Shown here: piece after piece, positions 20,446 to 32,796 of the stretch
Layout of the letters: each line of letters begins with the position of its first letter
How positions within the stretch are numbered: position 1 is the stretch's first letter
Source: Viola odorata
Taxonomy: Eukaryota > Streptophyta > Magnoliopsida > Malpighiales > Violaceae
DNA length: 64,000 nucleotides
Assembly (NCBI GenBank): GCA_963691705.1
Contig: OY829540.1
Coordinates: 49,140,158 to 49,204,157, forward strand
Direction: 5' to 3'
Notes under the pieces: model-generated
The model's database searches: none
What the model was told of the DNA's origin: nothing
The model's input: the letters and a program-made list of their open reading frames with translations, nothing else
Position numbers and translations under genes: made by a program

Positions 20446-22048
20446 TGATGCCTAATTGCACAGTTTAAAATACGTAAAGGGCAAGACAGGGTCGAACCAC
20501 AGAGACTGAAGGATAAAAGTTTCACTAAAATATGTATGACAATAGATAAATGCACCCAAACAAAACAGTAACTTAAAAAAAAAGGGTTTTGTTGATTGAT
20601 CTAGAAGATCAATCTCAGATATGGTAGCTAACAACACGACCAATTAAAAACACAAATCACGGCACAAAAGTAATGAGAGATTAAGGGCATGAAAGTAAGA
20701 ACAGTTGAGGGCAAGACAATGAAAAGCAATTAAGGGCAAGATGACAAGAAAGACTGTAAAAAGAGACAATAATCCAAATGAGAAGAGATCTTAGGAAAGG
20801 GTGTTCTTAGGTTACATTTCGGGTCAGTTAATCATCGGCACAAGGATATTCCAAACTCGTGCCACATACATGCTATAGGGACCGAGTTTACACTTAAACC
20901 CCATGCTTACCTTCTTAAGAGAAGCCACCCCTCGTTTACACATATGAGGTCGCCTTGACGTTTCGCCGTCCCCCTAGGCACGAATGAGGGGAGGCAATAC
21001 TCAAAGCTCCCATGAAGTGGAGGCAAGACACATCTAGGGCGTGACGTCTCAGTTTGTCAAGCTCGCGGCACAACCCTAACCGACTGTTTACCCCTAGAAG
21101 AAGGACCTCTCGCGATGACCCCACTAGGTTTCTACTACCCCTAACAACCTCACGATGATGTTATCACTATTAGGATGACAGTACTCACACAGAAATACTA
21201 ACAGTTGATCAGGTCCTTAACATTTCTAAATGAGCATGGCAAGAAAGTGATAAACAACCGAACATCACAATAAGAATGTATTAAACACGTTTAGGCCTTT
21301 TAACCAATCTTTGCAACCCTTGAAACACCTTTTACTAAGAGGATAGAAATTTAGCTACTCATAATTAAATGCAAACGGTAAGTTAGGAAAAGAAATGACA
21401 TGAACAAACTAAAGAAAATAAAAGGGAGAATATATTAGAATAAACCGGTGAGGAAATTAATGTTTTCTTCCTTTACAAGCTAACGGCGCTGCTGGAAAAG
21501 AGAGAGAGTGAATCCCTAAAATTTAGGTAAAAGTGGAGAGTGTGTCTAGTATCAGCCTTTCTTTACAAAAACCCTAAAAACTAAGCTTAAATAGCCTAAC
21601 AACTCGCTAGGGCATAAAACACATCTAAGGAAAGAGAGTGTCAGCACATGGAGAGGGTGACAGCGTATAGGAAGGACACGCCCCGAGGAGGGAATATTCT
21701 CAAATCTTCTGGAAGTGCTTGACATCTTCTAGAAATGCAAGGAATCCCGTGCAAATCTTCGAAGATTCCTCTCTTTGGCTTTAGATCTTGATCTGATGTG
21801 GAAGCGTCAAGGGCACGAGACTGCTCTGTGGTCTGGTTAGTTTCGAAGGCAAGATGATGCTCCGATCTTCTGGGCCTTAATGCTCCGAAGTCCAAGAAAT
21901 CCTTCCAAAATCGCATGCTTTCGCTCTTTTCTTCCTTTAGGCACTGATCTGCAATAAAGATGGGAAAAGGGGCAAATCATAAGTTTCATGCCTTGGAAAA
22001 GGCTAAAATAAAGGGGAAAAACCTACACTAAAAACATGCGATCAAACA
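20446..22048 (-). repeat. 3' LTR of an Athila-like element, minus orientation
   Basis: On the minus strand the LTR starts TGTTTGATCGCATG at 22048, directly after the polypurine-type tract GGGCAGTGTGGGGA (22049-22062). It ends CTGTGCAATTAGGCATCA at 20446. Length is about 1.6 kb. A TATA-like TATTTAAG lies at 21586-21593 on the minus strand. It contains the phrase CTGTGGTTCGACCCTG, shared in style with the LTR-like repeats at 1-1945 and 3916-5328. It inserted into the chromovirus pol. The flanking bases TTTCC (20441-20445) are the expected left target site. Confidence 0.65.
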
Positions 22049-23157
22049 TCCCCACACTGCCCAATGCTCACCGTCGAGCATTCACAAAATTGAAAATCAC
22101 CTCAAGAAATAGATAAACAAAATTAATCAACACACAAGCACAATGAAAAATAACCAAATAGAACCTAGATGGATTCCTTGGCTAGGAAAAAGGCGAAGTG
22201 GCAAGGCAGCTTTCATCGAGGGCACGATGATGATTCGAGGGCTAGACGAAGGGTTTCTTCTTCGAGGGCAGGAAGTTCTTCTCTTGCTGCGGCGTTGGAA
22301 GTAGATACTCTTTTGTTGGCGTATTGCCCCCCTTCTTTTATTTTGATTTTTTTATTCTATATATATTTTTGAATTTCTCTTATTTTATTTTATTTTTAAA
22401 ATAAAAGGGAAAAGAGGCGGGAACCTTTCCATCTTTTGATTCTTCTAGGGCAGAAAGATTTGAATTCTTTTTTTGGTTCTTGCCCTAGATCTGCTTCCAG
22501 TATTGGTGATCGACTGCTTCGGCTTCCTCACACTTGGACTTTTCTGGGGGCTCAAATCTTTTTAGAATAGATTAGGGTTGAAGAATTTTTTTTGTTTGTC
22601 TTGCCTTAGATCTTTGCTTTCTGTTCTGAAGCCTTAACTTCTTCCTCTTTCCCGCACTTGGTCTTGTCTGCATGTCCTTCTGGATGTCTAGCCCTCGACG
22701 CTACCCTCAACAATCGCTACCTTACCTGCCAAGCAAAAAGATCAAGAAAATAAGTTCTAATAAGAAAGGAGGGAGGGGGAGGGAGAGGTCGTGGGCATGA
22801 AGATAAAAATTAATGCGAAGTCTTTCGTCAAATCGATGCTTTCCCATGTCTAATGGTGCCTATACCCAAGGATATCATGCAAGTTCAACCAGTGCCTAGC
22901 TAAGGATTCTAATCACTCAAGAAAAGAAATAAGGCATGGAAGCTCAAAGTGCTCACTAGGTGTTATTTGTGATCACTGGTGTGTCTAGGCCTAGATACAG
23001 ATATAAGATTCAGCAGGCAAGATTGAGAACGACTAGACAAGGTGCTTGGTGGTTCATACTTATGTGTATATTGTCAAAAGTGTGTCCTGTCATAAAGCAG
23101 ATGAAAATATTTTTAACCCTCCTCGAGGGCAAGAAAAATAGTTTTGGGGGCGGGAAA
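22049..23157 (-). other. Athila-like element, untranslated internal region
   Basis: Starting with a polypurine-like tract on the minus strand at 22049-22062, this is non-coding retroelement sequence between ORF1 and the 3' LTR. It has C/T-rich and GAGGGCA/TGCCCTC-rich blocks. No pol domains were found, so the copy is either non-autonomous or deleted. Confidence 0.5.
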
Positions 23158-24605
23158 TCAGTGAGGCGGAAGATTGCGCCTAGCCACTTCAGGCGTCAAA
23201 GCCTGAAGTTCGGTTAGGATGGCTTGGAGCAATTGGTTGGTTAGAGTTGTAGCCGCGGGGGTAGATGGGCTGGAGGGATTGCTTGCTGGAGGAACATCAG
23301 GGGCACGATTAGAATCATCTTTATGGGCATGAGGGGCTGCAGGGACTCGAGGCCTTGAAAGGTTGGGATAGTCGAAGTTGCCTGCATGCTTCGTGCCAAA
23401 GACTTTTTCTCCTGGGGGAGTGCTGCCTGTAGAGAAACTCAGAATACCTTGTGAGAGACTTAAATGCCCCATCCCATCAAGGGTATGGGGGTCTAAATCT
23501 TTAAATGCAAGGGGTTCACTAAGGTTAGCTGAATTCAGATCTATATTATGCATGTTGACAACAAGCAAAGTCGTGAGAGATCCTAGAATGGGGCCACGAG
23601 AACTATTCTGCACATGAATGATGGTTGCAGCTACCCAAAATTCTAAATTTACCATACACTTATGTTTCATGCACCATAAGAGAAAGAGTTCTTGCCAAGA
23701 TAACTGCCCCGATGAATTAAATCTAGCAGCAAAAGTGAGGGTAAGAAATCGATGCAGGATTCTTAGGGCAGGATCAATAATTTCATGGGCTTTAGATGAT
23801 TTCAGGTTAAATTCAGCATTAGAATTTTCAGTCAACTCACAAAAAGCCACATCAGAATCAAACACAGCAAGGATAACAGTCAAAGCATTTTTATAGGCAT
23901 TCGATTTCAGTCCATCAGGTTTGACAAAATTAAGCATGCAATTAAACTCATTAAACGAAAGTTTGGACCACTAGTTTGTCAAACGAAAATTAATGACATC
24001 GGGGGCAAAAAGATTAGGTCCAAATTTCCCCTTTGGCTTAAAATTGTCAGAAGCAACCCAAAAAGTAGTAAACATCTCAAGTGAGAGCTCAACAAAGGTC
24101 GGGTGTTCTAAAAAGAACAATGACTCCCAACCAATGTTCCCTACAAACTCTCGGACTCGAGACTCGAGTCCTATTTTTCTAAAAAATTCTAAATCCAGGA
24201 GCGCGCATAGGCTAACGCCTTTGGAGTTCAAAGCATGCAATCTATAAATAGAGGGCTTATCATGAAAAATCAACCAGACATGAGGACTAGAAAGGTCAAA
24301 AATCACCTGGGTCGAAGTGGTTCGAGGGGCGGAAGTAGGGGCTAGTGTCGTGCCCTCGACGTCTGAATCTTCTTCCTGCCCTCGACGAGCCTTCTACGAA
24401 GTTGAAGGCTTACTCTGGACCCTAAAGGAGGATGTGACCTTCCTCTTCCTATCCACCATCGTTTCCGGCTCAGTTGGCTGCTCCGCTCTGGCCAGAGTCT
24501 TAGATTTTCCTTTCGTGGTCGCCTTCTTCGCTGCGACCGCCTTCTCCCTTGCCTTATTCTTGGCTTCGGCTTTTTCAGCCGCCTATTTCTCAGCTGCTTC
24601 CTTCT
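23158..24605 (-). pseudogene. Athila-type ORF1 (retrotransposon ORF-1 / gag-like), broken
   Basis: Reading leftward from 24605: a Lys/Ala/Glu-rich segment (EAKNKAREKAVAAKKATTK), then a conserved globular part (LHALNSKGVSLCALLDLEFF, then GIGWESLFFLEHPTFVELSL-like sequence), then NEFNCMLNF and DPALRILHRFLTLTFAAR...ELFLLWCMKHKCMVNLEFWV. This matches in layout the ORF-1 protein of Athila-type plant retrotransposons, where 'IRDPALRYLHRLL...ELFYLWCM' blocks are typical. A Pro/Ser-rich tail and a final LQAILTELQALTPEVAR follow. Stops occur near 24580, 24390 and 23970. The Ogre LTR inserted at 24606 removes the upstream part. Confidence 0.65.
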
Positions 24606-25529
24606 TGTCGCGTCCCGAAAATTAAAAAATTCGCGAGTGTGCAACGAACTTGAGACCTTACGATGCTCAACGTAAACAGACGCCTTGCAACATGCAATGA
24701 AGTCACCACCCTAATTTGGTTGCTAGTTTTAGGGAACCTTAATCGTCATGACATAAGAAATATAATAAATAAAAAACTAAAGGCACAAAAAAGGGTCTGG
24801 ACCCCAGACAAAAGGTTCGGGGTCGTATTATGGTCTCGGGAAGGTGTTAGGCACCCGAGTCACATCCAAAAATGGTTACCGATTGATGAGAGAGGTGTTT
24901 AAAAAGGTGTTTGATAAAAATGCGTTTTTTTTGAAAAGGGGGCCCTCAGAGGAATCGTCACTTTAGTCTTTTCTGTGATCGTGACCGTTCGGGAATAATT
25001 AATCGTTGGACGGGGTTACTGTTTTATCGTCTTTCGGGGGTTACCGTTTATCAAGACCGATTGATTATTCCTGACCGTAACGTGATAGGACTGAATTTTC
25101 TGAAAAGACTGAATGAGCGCCCTCTATTTCATCATCGGGCCAATGCATGATTAATTTAATTATTACGTGATTCTATCATGGATAGCTTAACAGGGTACAG
25201 ATTCAAATGAGAGTTTTTGAAGTGATAAACTGATGTGGGATTGAAAGTCCCCATGTACATGCAGTCAATATAAGCGAGAATTTAAAATCATATGAACATG
25301 GCATTTTAAGCAATCTTTAAACACGTTGTTCATGTGGGTTGATTTTAATTCTAGCAGTTCTATATATCATGCGTACGATTGATATTTACGAAAAGCGTTG
25401 AATAAATAAAAGGGAACGAAAGGCGTACTTTCAAGCGAAGCTTGAATTTAAAGCCTACAAAATGAGAGTGTTAGCGATAGCTCGAGAAATAAATAAACAA
25501 TTTTATGAATGCTAGAATTTAAATGGCAG

Positions 25530-25840
25530 TTGATTGCATGCGAGAAATGATGGATTTAACGCATACGAGAATTAAATGCTGAGTTTGGTAAGTGTAGGAA
25601 ATTAAATGATGACAGTTGATTGCATGCGAGAAATGATGGATTTAACACATATGAGGTTTAAATGCTGAGTTGATTGCATGCGAGAAATGATTTATTTGAC
25701 GCATACGAAAGTTAAATGCTGAGTTGATTGCATGCGAGAAATGATTGATTTGACGCACACGAAATTTAAATGCTGAGTTGATTGCATGCGAGAAATGATT
25801 TATTTGACGCATACGAAAGTTAAATGCTGTTTTGATAAGT
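25530..25840. repeat. 54-bp minisatellite inside the Ogre LTR, about 5 copies
   Basis: The anchor TTGATTGCATGCGAGAAATG occurs at 25530, 25616, 25670, 25724 and 25778. The last three spacings are exactly 54 bases. Each unit ends in GAAAGTTAAATGCTGAG or variants. Confidence 0.88.
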
Positions 25841-25864
25841 GCAGAAAAATTAAATGCAGTTCAC

Positions 25865-26115
25865 GATTTACAGGGAATTAAAACAGTTGATGATTTGCAG
25901 AAAATAAATCAGGTTGATATTGCAGAAAATAATCATTTTGATATTTATAGGAAATAAGCAGTTTGATATTTGCAGGAAATAAAACAGGTGATATTTGCAG
26001 AAAATAAAATAGTTGATATTTGCAGAAAATAAAACAGTTGATGTTGTGGAAAATAAAACAGTTGATATTTGCAGAAAATAAAATAGTTGATGTTGCGGAA
26101 GAATTTCCAGCAACT
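25865..26115. repeat. ~30-bp minisatellite inside the Ogre LTR
   Basis: The unit GTTGATATTTGCAGAAAATA plus AAACA recurs about eight times with small changes. The minus-strand NINCFIF/YFLQIS-type ORFs are translations of it. Confidence 0.85.
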
Positions 26116-26984
26116 TGCGAAAAATTAAAGCAGTTGATATTTACGAAAATTAAAATGCGACCGACCATGTAGGCGGTAAAATGAATGGTTGAATTTAAAT
26201 TGTCGAAAGTAAATTGCGGAAATTTAAAGTGCGAATAAATTAAACAGTTGATAAGTACAGAAGATTAAACAGTTGATAGTCTGGAAAATAATCATACGAA
26301 GCATACGATATATTTTTACGAAAAAACGTGATCCGAAATCTCGGAAAGAAATGAAAATGGGTTGGGCCCAACTAAAAAAGTGAAAGGAAAATGAAAATGG
26401 GTCAGGAATAGTGTCTGGCCCATGAAAAATAAAAAGGAAGGGTGATGGGCCAAGCCCATCACCAAGGACGGATGAATAGGCCTTGCATGGCACTATTCAT
26501 CGTCTTCTTCCTTGGTCGCCGGCACTACTGCCGGCGGCCAAGCTCTGGCTAGCCTTGTCCGTTTCTCGCGATCTTCATACCGAGACGCTCGTCTCCTCGA
26601 CGACGTCTCGACCGTATGAAGCTCGAATTTTATTTCAAAACATGCCGAGTTTAATTTTGAAAAAGTGACCAAACCGTTAATTATCGAAAACTAATTAATT
26701 CGCACAATCTAGCTAATGATTTCTTAAATTGAAAATGTGTATTTAATCCACATCATGCACATGAATTAATGGCACAAAAATAAGCAATTTATCTACTCAA
26801 GATCAAGCCAAACGAATTAAAGAAGGAAACGCTTGAAAAAACCGGAAATAGGCAGAGAGAGAAAGCTCCCTTACCTAAACTTTGAACTGAACGATTATCG
26901 CTCTAAATGAGCAATTGATTAGAGGGAGAAGAAGCAAGGGTTTCTTGCCAAATTGGTGCCCTTGAAACGTCGAGAGTGGCTCGC

Positions 26985-26992
26985 TATTTATA
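26985..26992 (-). promoter_or_regulatory. TATA box of the Ogre LTR
   Basis: TATAAATA on the minus strand, in the context CCTATAAATAGCGAGCC, is well placed inside the LTR for a U3/R boundary. Confidence 0.6.
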
Positions 26993-27935
26993 GGATTTCC
27001 GAGTCGGTGGAGGCGAGGTGATGACGTCGCTGTGATGACGTCGGGGTGGCTAAGGGAGGAGAGGTGGCAGCTACGGTGGCCGTGATGATGGTGGATGGGA
27101 CGGGAAACGGCAGGAGCAGGCTAGGAAACGACGGGAGCAGGCTGCTTGGTGGCCTGCTCCGCTGCCTCCTCACGTCCATGGTGCATGCGCACCATGGCCT
27201 TGAATTTTTCAACCGTTGATCTGGTTGACTTTTCTTTGTTGACCAGACCAACGGTTGTGATCAAGGGCCCTTTAAGTCTTATTTAAATGGCCTCGAGCCG
27301 ATTCCTGCGACCAAACGTTCCGACTTTTTGAGCCGAAGGTACCAGCGCGTAGAGAAAAATACGACAGGTTTAACCGTCTACAGCGAATGATGAAATTTTT
27401 TCGTTTAACGTGTTTATTTTCTCGTTCAAAAACGTGAAACGTTCGGACGGAAAAATAATGACGTTACGCCGAAAATTACACGAAACATTGTAGACCGTTG
27501 CGAACGGGAAAAAAAAGCTAGCAACTAGTTGATGGAAAACATTTCAAATTCAAGCTATTGTCCGAGCGAACTTACTCGGGTCCAATAAAAGCTCGAACGA
27601 AAATAATAATAAAAAAATAAAAAGACTAAAAAATGCGCTAAAAAACTAAAAATCCTGAAATTCATGTGATGACCTAAAACGAAGAAAAACCTAGCAAATG
27701 ACTGCCGAATAATAAAAAAATGTGATTTTTAAGGCTAAAAAATACTAACGATAATAATAATGAAAATACGCGACGAAAACTTAAAAATGCGATTTCGAAA
27801 GCTGACGATGCTAAAATGCGATGAAACACTTAAAAATGCTAGCGACAGTAAATCAACTAAAAATGACAGTAAATTAACTAAATAACAGAAATGCTAAAAT
27901 TAATTAAAAATGGCGTCAAAATTCGGGTATCAACA

Positions 27936-27949
27936 GTTGCCCCCTCTTT
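27936..27949 (-). promoter_or_regulatory. Polypurine tract of the Ogre element
   Basis: AAAGAGGGGGCAAC on the minus strand directly precedes the TG of the LTR. It would prime plus-strand cDNA synthesis. Confidence 0.65.
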
Positions 27950-28039
27950 ACTGTCTTATCAAAGTATTTGATAAGAAGTAAAGACGGTTGCCCCTACATA
28001 TCTGAATTTTGGCGACGCAGCGGGTCTTACCTCAGCTTA

Positions 28040-29640
28040 CAGTGATGATGTCGCTCTGGGAGGAGATGGACTGTTGTCACTCTAGGAGGAGGTGATCCGT
28101 CGATGTCACTCTAGGAGGAGATAAATTGGTTGAGGTTATTCGTTGATGTCGCTCTGGGAGGAGATAGTTGATTGATGTCACTCTGGGAGGAGGTATATTG
28201 TTGCTGTCACTTTGGGAGGAGATATATATTTTGTCATCACTCTAGGAGGAGGTAGTTTGTTGAATGTCACTCTAGGAGGAGGTAAGTTGAGGTCACTCTA
28301 GGAGAAGATATGCTTTTGATGGTGTTGTTTGGTGATGAGGAAATGGATGCTGTCACTTGGGATTAAAAAGTGTCTATAAAATTGATGATTTTATTTGTGG
28401 ACGTCACTCTGGGAGGAGATAGTTGGTTGATGTCACTCTGGGAGGAGGTATATTTTTGGATGTCACTCTGGGAGGAGATATATTTTTGATATCACTCTGG
28501 GAGGAGGTAAGTTTGTTGATGTCACTCTGGAAGGAAGTAGTTTTGATGTCACTCTAGGAGGAGGTATATTGTAGATGTCACTCTGGGAGGAGGTAAGTTG
28601 ATGTCACTCTGGGAGGAGATATGCTTTTGATGGTGTTATTCGGTGATGAGGAAATTGATGTTGTCACTGGGGATTAAAAAGTGTTTACAAAATTGATGAT
28701 GTTATTCATGGATGTCACTCTAGGAGGAGATAGTTAGTTGATGTCACTCTGGGAGGACGTATGCTTTTGATGTCACTCTGGGAGGAGGTAATCCGTTGAT
28801 GTCACTCTGGGAGGAGGTAGGTTCGTCGATGTCACTCTGGGAGGAGGTATTCGTTGATTGGATGTCCTGCAAAGATATAAACTTAGATCTATTCGGATAT
28901 CGAGAGAAACATAAGTTGCAAAAAATGTAAATGACAACTACTCTACCAGGAATGAAAGGTAATTTTACGCAAATGTAAATGACAGCTCCACTGGGGGGAT
29001 AAGCGTTTGACATGTGACTGACGTTGCTTTAGGAGGATAACGCGGGATTCGCAGAAATACCAATGATTTTCCCTAATGATGTCACTCTAGGAGGAGGAAA
29101 TAATTATGCAGAAATGTAGAATTATGTAAATGGCGTCACTCTGGGAGGAGATAAATGCATGTTGTCACTCTAGGAGAAGAAATGCCTGATGTCACTCGAG
29201 GAGGAGAAGAAATGCATGATGTCACTCTGGGAGGAGAAGAAATGCATGATGTTGTCACTCTGGGAGGAGGAAATGCGGTACGGAAACTTAAACAACGTCA
29301 ATTCCCGTAGGAGAAGCCGTGAAAATGCGGAAATTAAACTAAGGTCACTCTGGGAGGAGAAAAATGTTGATGCTGTCACTCTGGGAGGAGAAGAATGCAT
29401 GATGTCACTCTGGGAGGAGAAGAAATGCATGATGCTGTCACTCTGGGAGGAGGAAATGCAGTACAGAAACGTAAACAACGTCAATTCCCGTAGGAGAAGA
29501 CGTGAAATGCGGAAAATAAACTAAGGTCACTCTGGGAGGAGAAAAATGCATGATGTCACTCTATGAGGAGGAAATATAAATGATGTCACTCCGGGAGGAG
29601 GAAATACAAATGATGTCCCTCTGGGAGGAGAAGAATGCTT
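28040..29640. repeat. Large minisatellite in the Ogre 3' untranslated region
   Basis: The core GTCACTCTGGGAGGAG recurs several dozen times over 1.6 kb with linkers of roughly 8-25 bases (units about 25-40 bp). Higher-order structure is visible. A block beginning TTTTGATGGTGTT and containing GGGATTAAAAAGTGT occurs near 28315 and again near 28625, about 310 bp apart. Another block containing AACAACGTCAATTCCCGTAG occurs near 29293 and 29478, about 186 bp apart. It lies between pol and the 3' LTR of the minus-strand element, which is where Tat-lineage elements are known to carry hypervariable tandem repeats. ORFs here (SSQSD/EEKKC repeats) are translations of the array. Confidence 0.9.
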
Positions 29641-32600
29641 TTGTTACCAACGGCCTTGATACGAACTTAGAATGCATCTGCATCCTGTTTATGAGGTAAC
29701 GACCCCAAGGACAAGACTTTCCCACGATTTGCAGCCGCAAGCAATCCTCACCTGATATTAGTGTTTGCACTCATGCTCTGAAACAAGGCTAAGTATTTTA
29801 CGCTCATAAAGATGCAACTAACATGATACATAATTTTCAATTCGCAATGTCAATCCGAGTGAATAGACTTCAAATGAAGATGCACATGCATGGGCATTCT
29901 AATAATCGATGGGACTTTTACGAAAAATAATGAAAGGACATAAAATGTCCGGAAAGGAGATTGTTTTGGTAAAGATGTGCTTTTATGATGGGTTGGAAGG
30001 CTTTTGATGAATGATGCTTTGTTGGTTGGCCCTGATAAGGGCACGGTGCGCGAGTTCCTTCGCTTTTTGCTGGGGATGCTTTCTTGACAGAGTGCATGAG
30101 CTCTTGGATCCTTGTTGTGGCTGCTTTCCGATCGGTCAGGGGCCCTTTGCTCGAGTCTTCACTGGGGAGTGTCGTCGCTGCTCTTTTTGCGACTTGCTAC
30201 TTGGATTGGCTTTGGGCCCTTTTTCTTCTCGTTTCCTTACTTGGGATCTTGCTTTGAGGTTTCTCGAGTTGGCATTGGGCCCTTTTTTCTCGAGTCTTTA
30301 CTGGGGAATGTTTTCTTTGAGTTTTCTTGAGTTTAGTTATCCCCGGGCTGTGCTTGCTTTGGCTCTTCGATTGTTTGTATTCTTCGAAGGTCTCTAAGCA
30401 TTTCTCTCTTTTCTTTTCTTTTCCCTTTTTCCCCTCTCTCCTTTTTCTTTTTTCTTTTTTTTCCCCCTTTTTTTCCCATTTTTTTTTCTTTTTTCTTTTT
30501 TCTTTTTTTTTTGCCCCATTTTTTTCTCTCTTTTCTTTTTCTCTATCCCCCCTTTTTGATTTGATTTGAAATGCAACAGAGCAGAGCAAGCACAACCTTT
30601 GTCTTGATCTCTTCTCATTTTGGCTTAAGGCCTCGACCTTTTATCTTCGGGTTTTTTTTTTTTGGTCTTTCTTCGGTGATGGCTCTCAGCGATCTTTTCC
30701 GTCTCCTTCGTCGTGAACTTGAACTTGGCGTGCTTTTATTTCTGGCTGGCAATTTTAGCTGAAACTGCTCCTTGGCTCCCGGGGTATGAGTGATAGTGAA
30801 GGTTTGGGGAGTGATGACATATATGGTGGAAAGAGGGAAAAAATGAAAAAAACGGAGAAGATCGTAAAAGTCCCACATCATTTTATAGCTATCCCATGTC
30901 TAATTGTGCATGTACCCTGGATATTATGCGAACTCAACTAGTATCTAGTCAGGCCCTTACACTCATGAAGGATACGGCGCGATGGCTCAAAGATGCTTAC
31001 CGGAATTTGTTTATGACTGCTACGTCGGAGCAAACCGCGGATATAAGAGCAAACAAGTAATATCATGCATGGCATGTAATTTAGATGGATGCTTTATTTA
31101 ACAGAGGGATTGAACATTCCCGACCTATGCAATGCATGAAAATGCTTATGAGAGTAGTATGATTTTGTTTTAGCCGGGCTAAAAAGGGATTTTGATTGAT
31201 TTTTGATTTTTGATTGATTGATAGTTTAAAACTAAGACGCAGACCTATTTGCAAGAAACCAACGAGAACCTAAAGGGTTGCCCCCTAGTGGGCCAGATGA
31301 CCGTACTCGACTTAAAGCTAACAAAGCGAGCAGGAATGAAAATAAATTACTAAAAGGGGGGGAGAAAGATGAACTCCCTTGAAATATGCAGCGGGGCTGC
31401 AAGGGCGTCTTCCACGAGCTTTATGCGGATGACAATGAGATGATTCGCGTCCCTGCGAAATGAAAAGGGAACAACGGAGTAGAAGAGAAAGATTGATTAA
31501 AAACAAAAAAAATTGACATAAGTTCGGGGATTCTCCCTTTCCTTAGCCTGGTTTTTCGAGGGTGTCTACGGTGTGGTCCCCCGTTCAAGAATGTTTTGCT
31601 TTGATTGGTTTCTTTTTCAGCTACTTTACGGGGACCGCCGATCCAAGTCGGAGTGAGGATGAGGTCCGCATTTTGTCCATTTGCTTGCCGGTCCTTGCCG
31701 GACCTTCGTTGATTGGCTTCGTGATTGCTCGGGGATAAAGGGGAAAACCCTCTGTCCCCGAAATGTGCAGCGGGGCTGCAAGGGCGTATGCTTACCATTC
31801 TTATGCAGGCAACCAGTGGGGGTGACCCAGTTCCTGAAAAAGACAAGGCGATGACAAATGATGAGTAAACGCAAGATGATTTTTTTTAGAAAAAGTAATG
31901 CGATGGATAAGTTTTTAAGCTCTCCATTTTAGACGGGCCATCCGTGGGTCACTGCAGCGTGACTGGCATCAAACGTTGGTTGATGATGGCTTTGCTTTTA
32001 GATGCTTTGCCGCAGCTCCTGCCTCGGCGTGGGCGATACTTGCAGCCTGGTTGTCCCTCAACTAAAGGATTGATCTTCACTGTGTTGATCATGGTGCGGA
32101 TGTTGGGAAACTTCTTGAACAATACCGCATTAAGTATGTTGATGGTGGTCCTAGGAGGACAGCTTTTTGTCGTGCTTTTTCCAAGAGTTCTGCCTGCAAA
32201 GGTACGCTGGGCGACCATGGCGTTTTGGTGACGAGATCCTCTGAATAGGTGAACGGAGATGGGCGCCGATGTTGCTATTGTTCCAACAGCTCGACCGGCG
32301 TAGGATGGGCTTTGTGACTTTGGTCCAGCATTCAGTCCTTTCAGACTGGTTGTTTGCGATGCCGGCTGCACTGGTAGCACTGCGAGGAAAATAAATTTCG
32401 CTTTAGATGGTGGTGGTTTGTCTTAAAATCTTTCCTGATTCGCTCTTGAAGGTGGCCTGCTGCGGCAATTCAAGAGCTGCTACGAGCGGAACTCCCTGGT
32501 TCTATCGCGATGACGAGATGAGGCGTGAGACCTTACGTCCCTGCAAAACTTAAGACTGATTAGTGGCATTAGTCTAAGTGACGTTTCTTATGTCCCGAGC

Positions 32601-32796
32601 TACTCCTGGGGAGCCATCTATGCCATGCCTCCTTTTGTCATCTCACAAGTTTAAGAAAAAGGGGACAACAAATTTTAAAATAATGAGCATCTCCTGAAAA
32701 AACTTGTTTTATTAATTTCAGGACAAATATTTGTGCTAGATTGTCATGATAAAACCCTATGTCCTTGGTCTGGTCGAACGCTCGATTCGCGATGCT
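29641..32796 (-). other. Ogre element 3' untranslated region with a pyrimidine tract
   Basis: No recognisable domain lies here between the stop of pol (32797) and the minisatellite. A long T/C-rich tract occupies about 30401-30560. The sequence GCAGCGGGGCTGCAAGGGCG occurs twice, near 31388 and 31768, as part of a larger imperfect duplication. A minus-strand ORF of 143 codons at 31949-32380 has no recognisable features and I do not call it. Confidence 0.55.

Larger units (their letters stand above)
24606..27935 (-). repeat. 3.3-kb LTR of an Ogre/Tat element (3' LTR), minus orientation
   Basis: The LTR runs on the minus strand from TGTTGATACCCGAATTTT at 27935 to TTTTCGGGACGCGACA at 24606, with TGT...ACA ends. 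The polypurine tract AAAGAGGGGGCAAC lies immediately upstream (27936-27949). A TATA box (CCTATAAATAGC, 26985-26992) marks the promoter on the minus strand. A splice-donor-like TTTAG|GTAAGG lies near 26876. The phrase GGTGTTAGGCACCCGAGT near 24845 is typical of Ogre/Tat leaders (from memory). Two minisatellites lie inside. It inserted into the Athila-like ORF1. The 5' partner LTR is absent from the window. Confidence 0.7.

Noticed and set aside
24342..24644. Arg/Lys-rich minus-strand ORF as a separate gene
   Set aside because: It is an alternative frame of the Lys/Ala-rich N-terminus of the Athila-like ORF1 and crosses the Ogre LTR boundary.
28040..29640. Regular repeats with short variable linkers resembling a CRISPR array
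   Set aside because: Linkers are themselves related and vary in length, the context is a plant retrotransposon, and there are no cas genes. It is a minisatellite.
28040..29640. AGGAGG sequences resembling ribosome-binding sites
   Set aside because: They are part of the minisatellite core in plant nuclear DNA, where such sites have no role.
30197..30618. Lys/Glu-rich minus-strand ORFs
   Set aside because: They arise from the T/C-rich tract at 30401-30560 and have no protein character beyond composition.
31949..32380. 143-codon minus-strand ORF downstream of Ogre pol
   Set aside because: No recognisable motif, no clear codon signal, and the overlapping plus-strand frame is also open. I treat it as non-coding 3' UTR.
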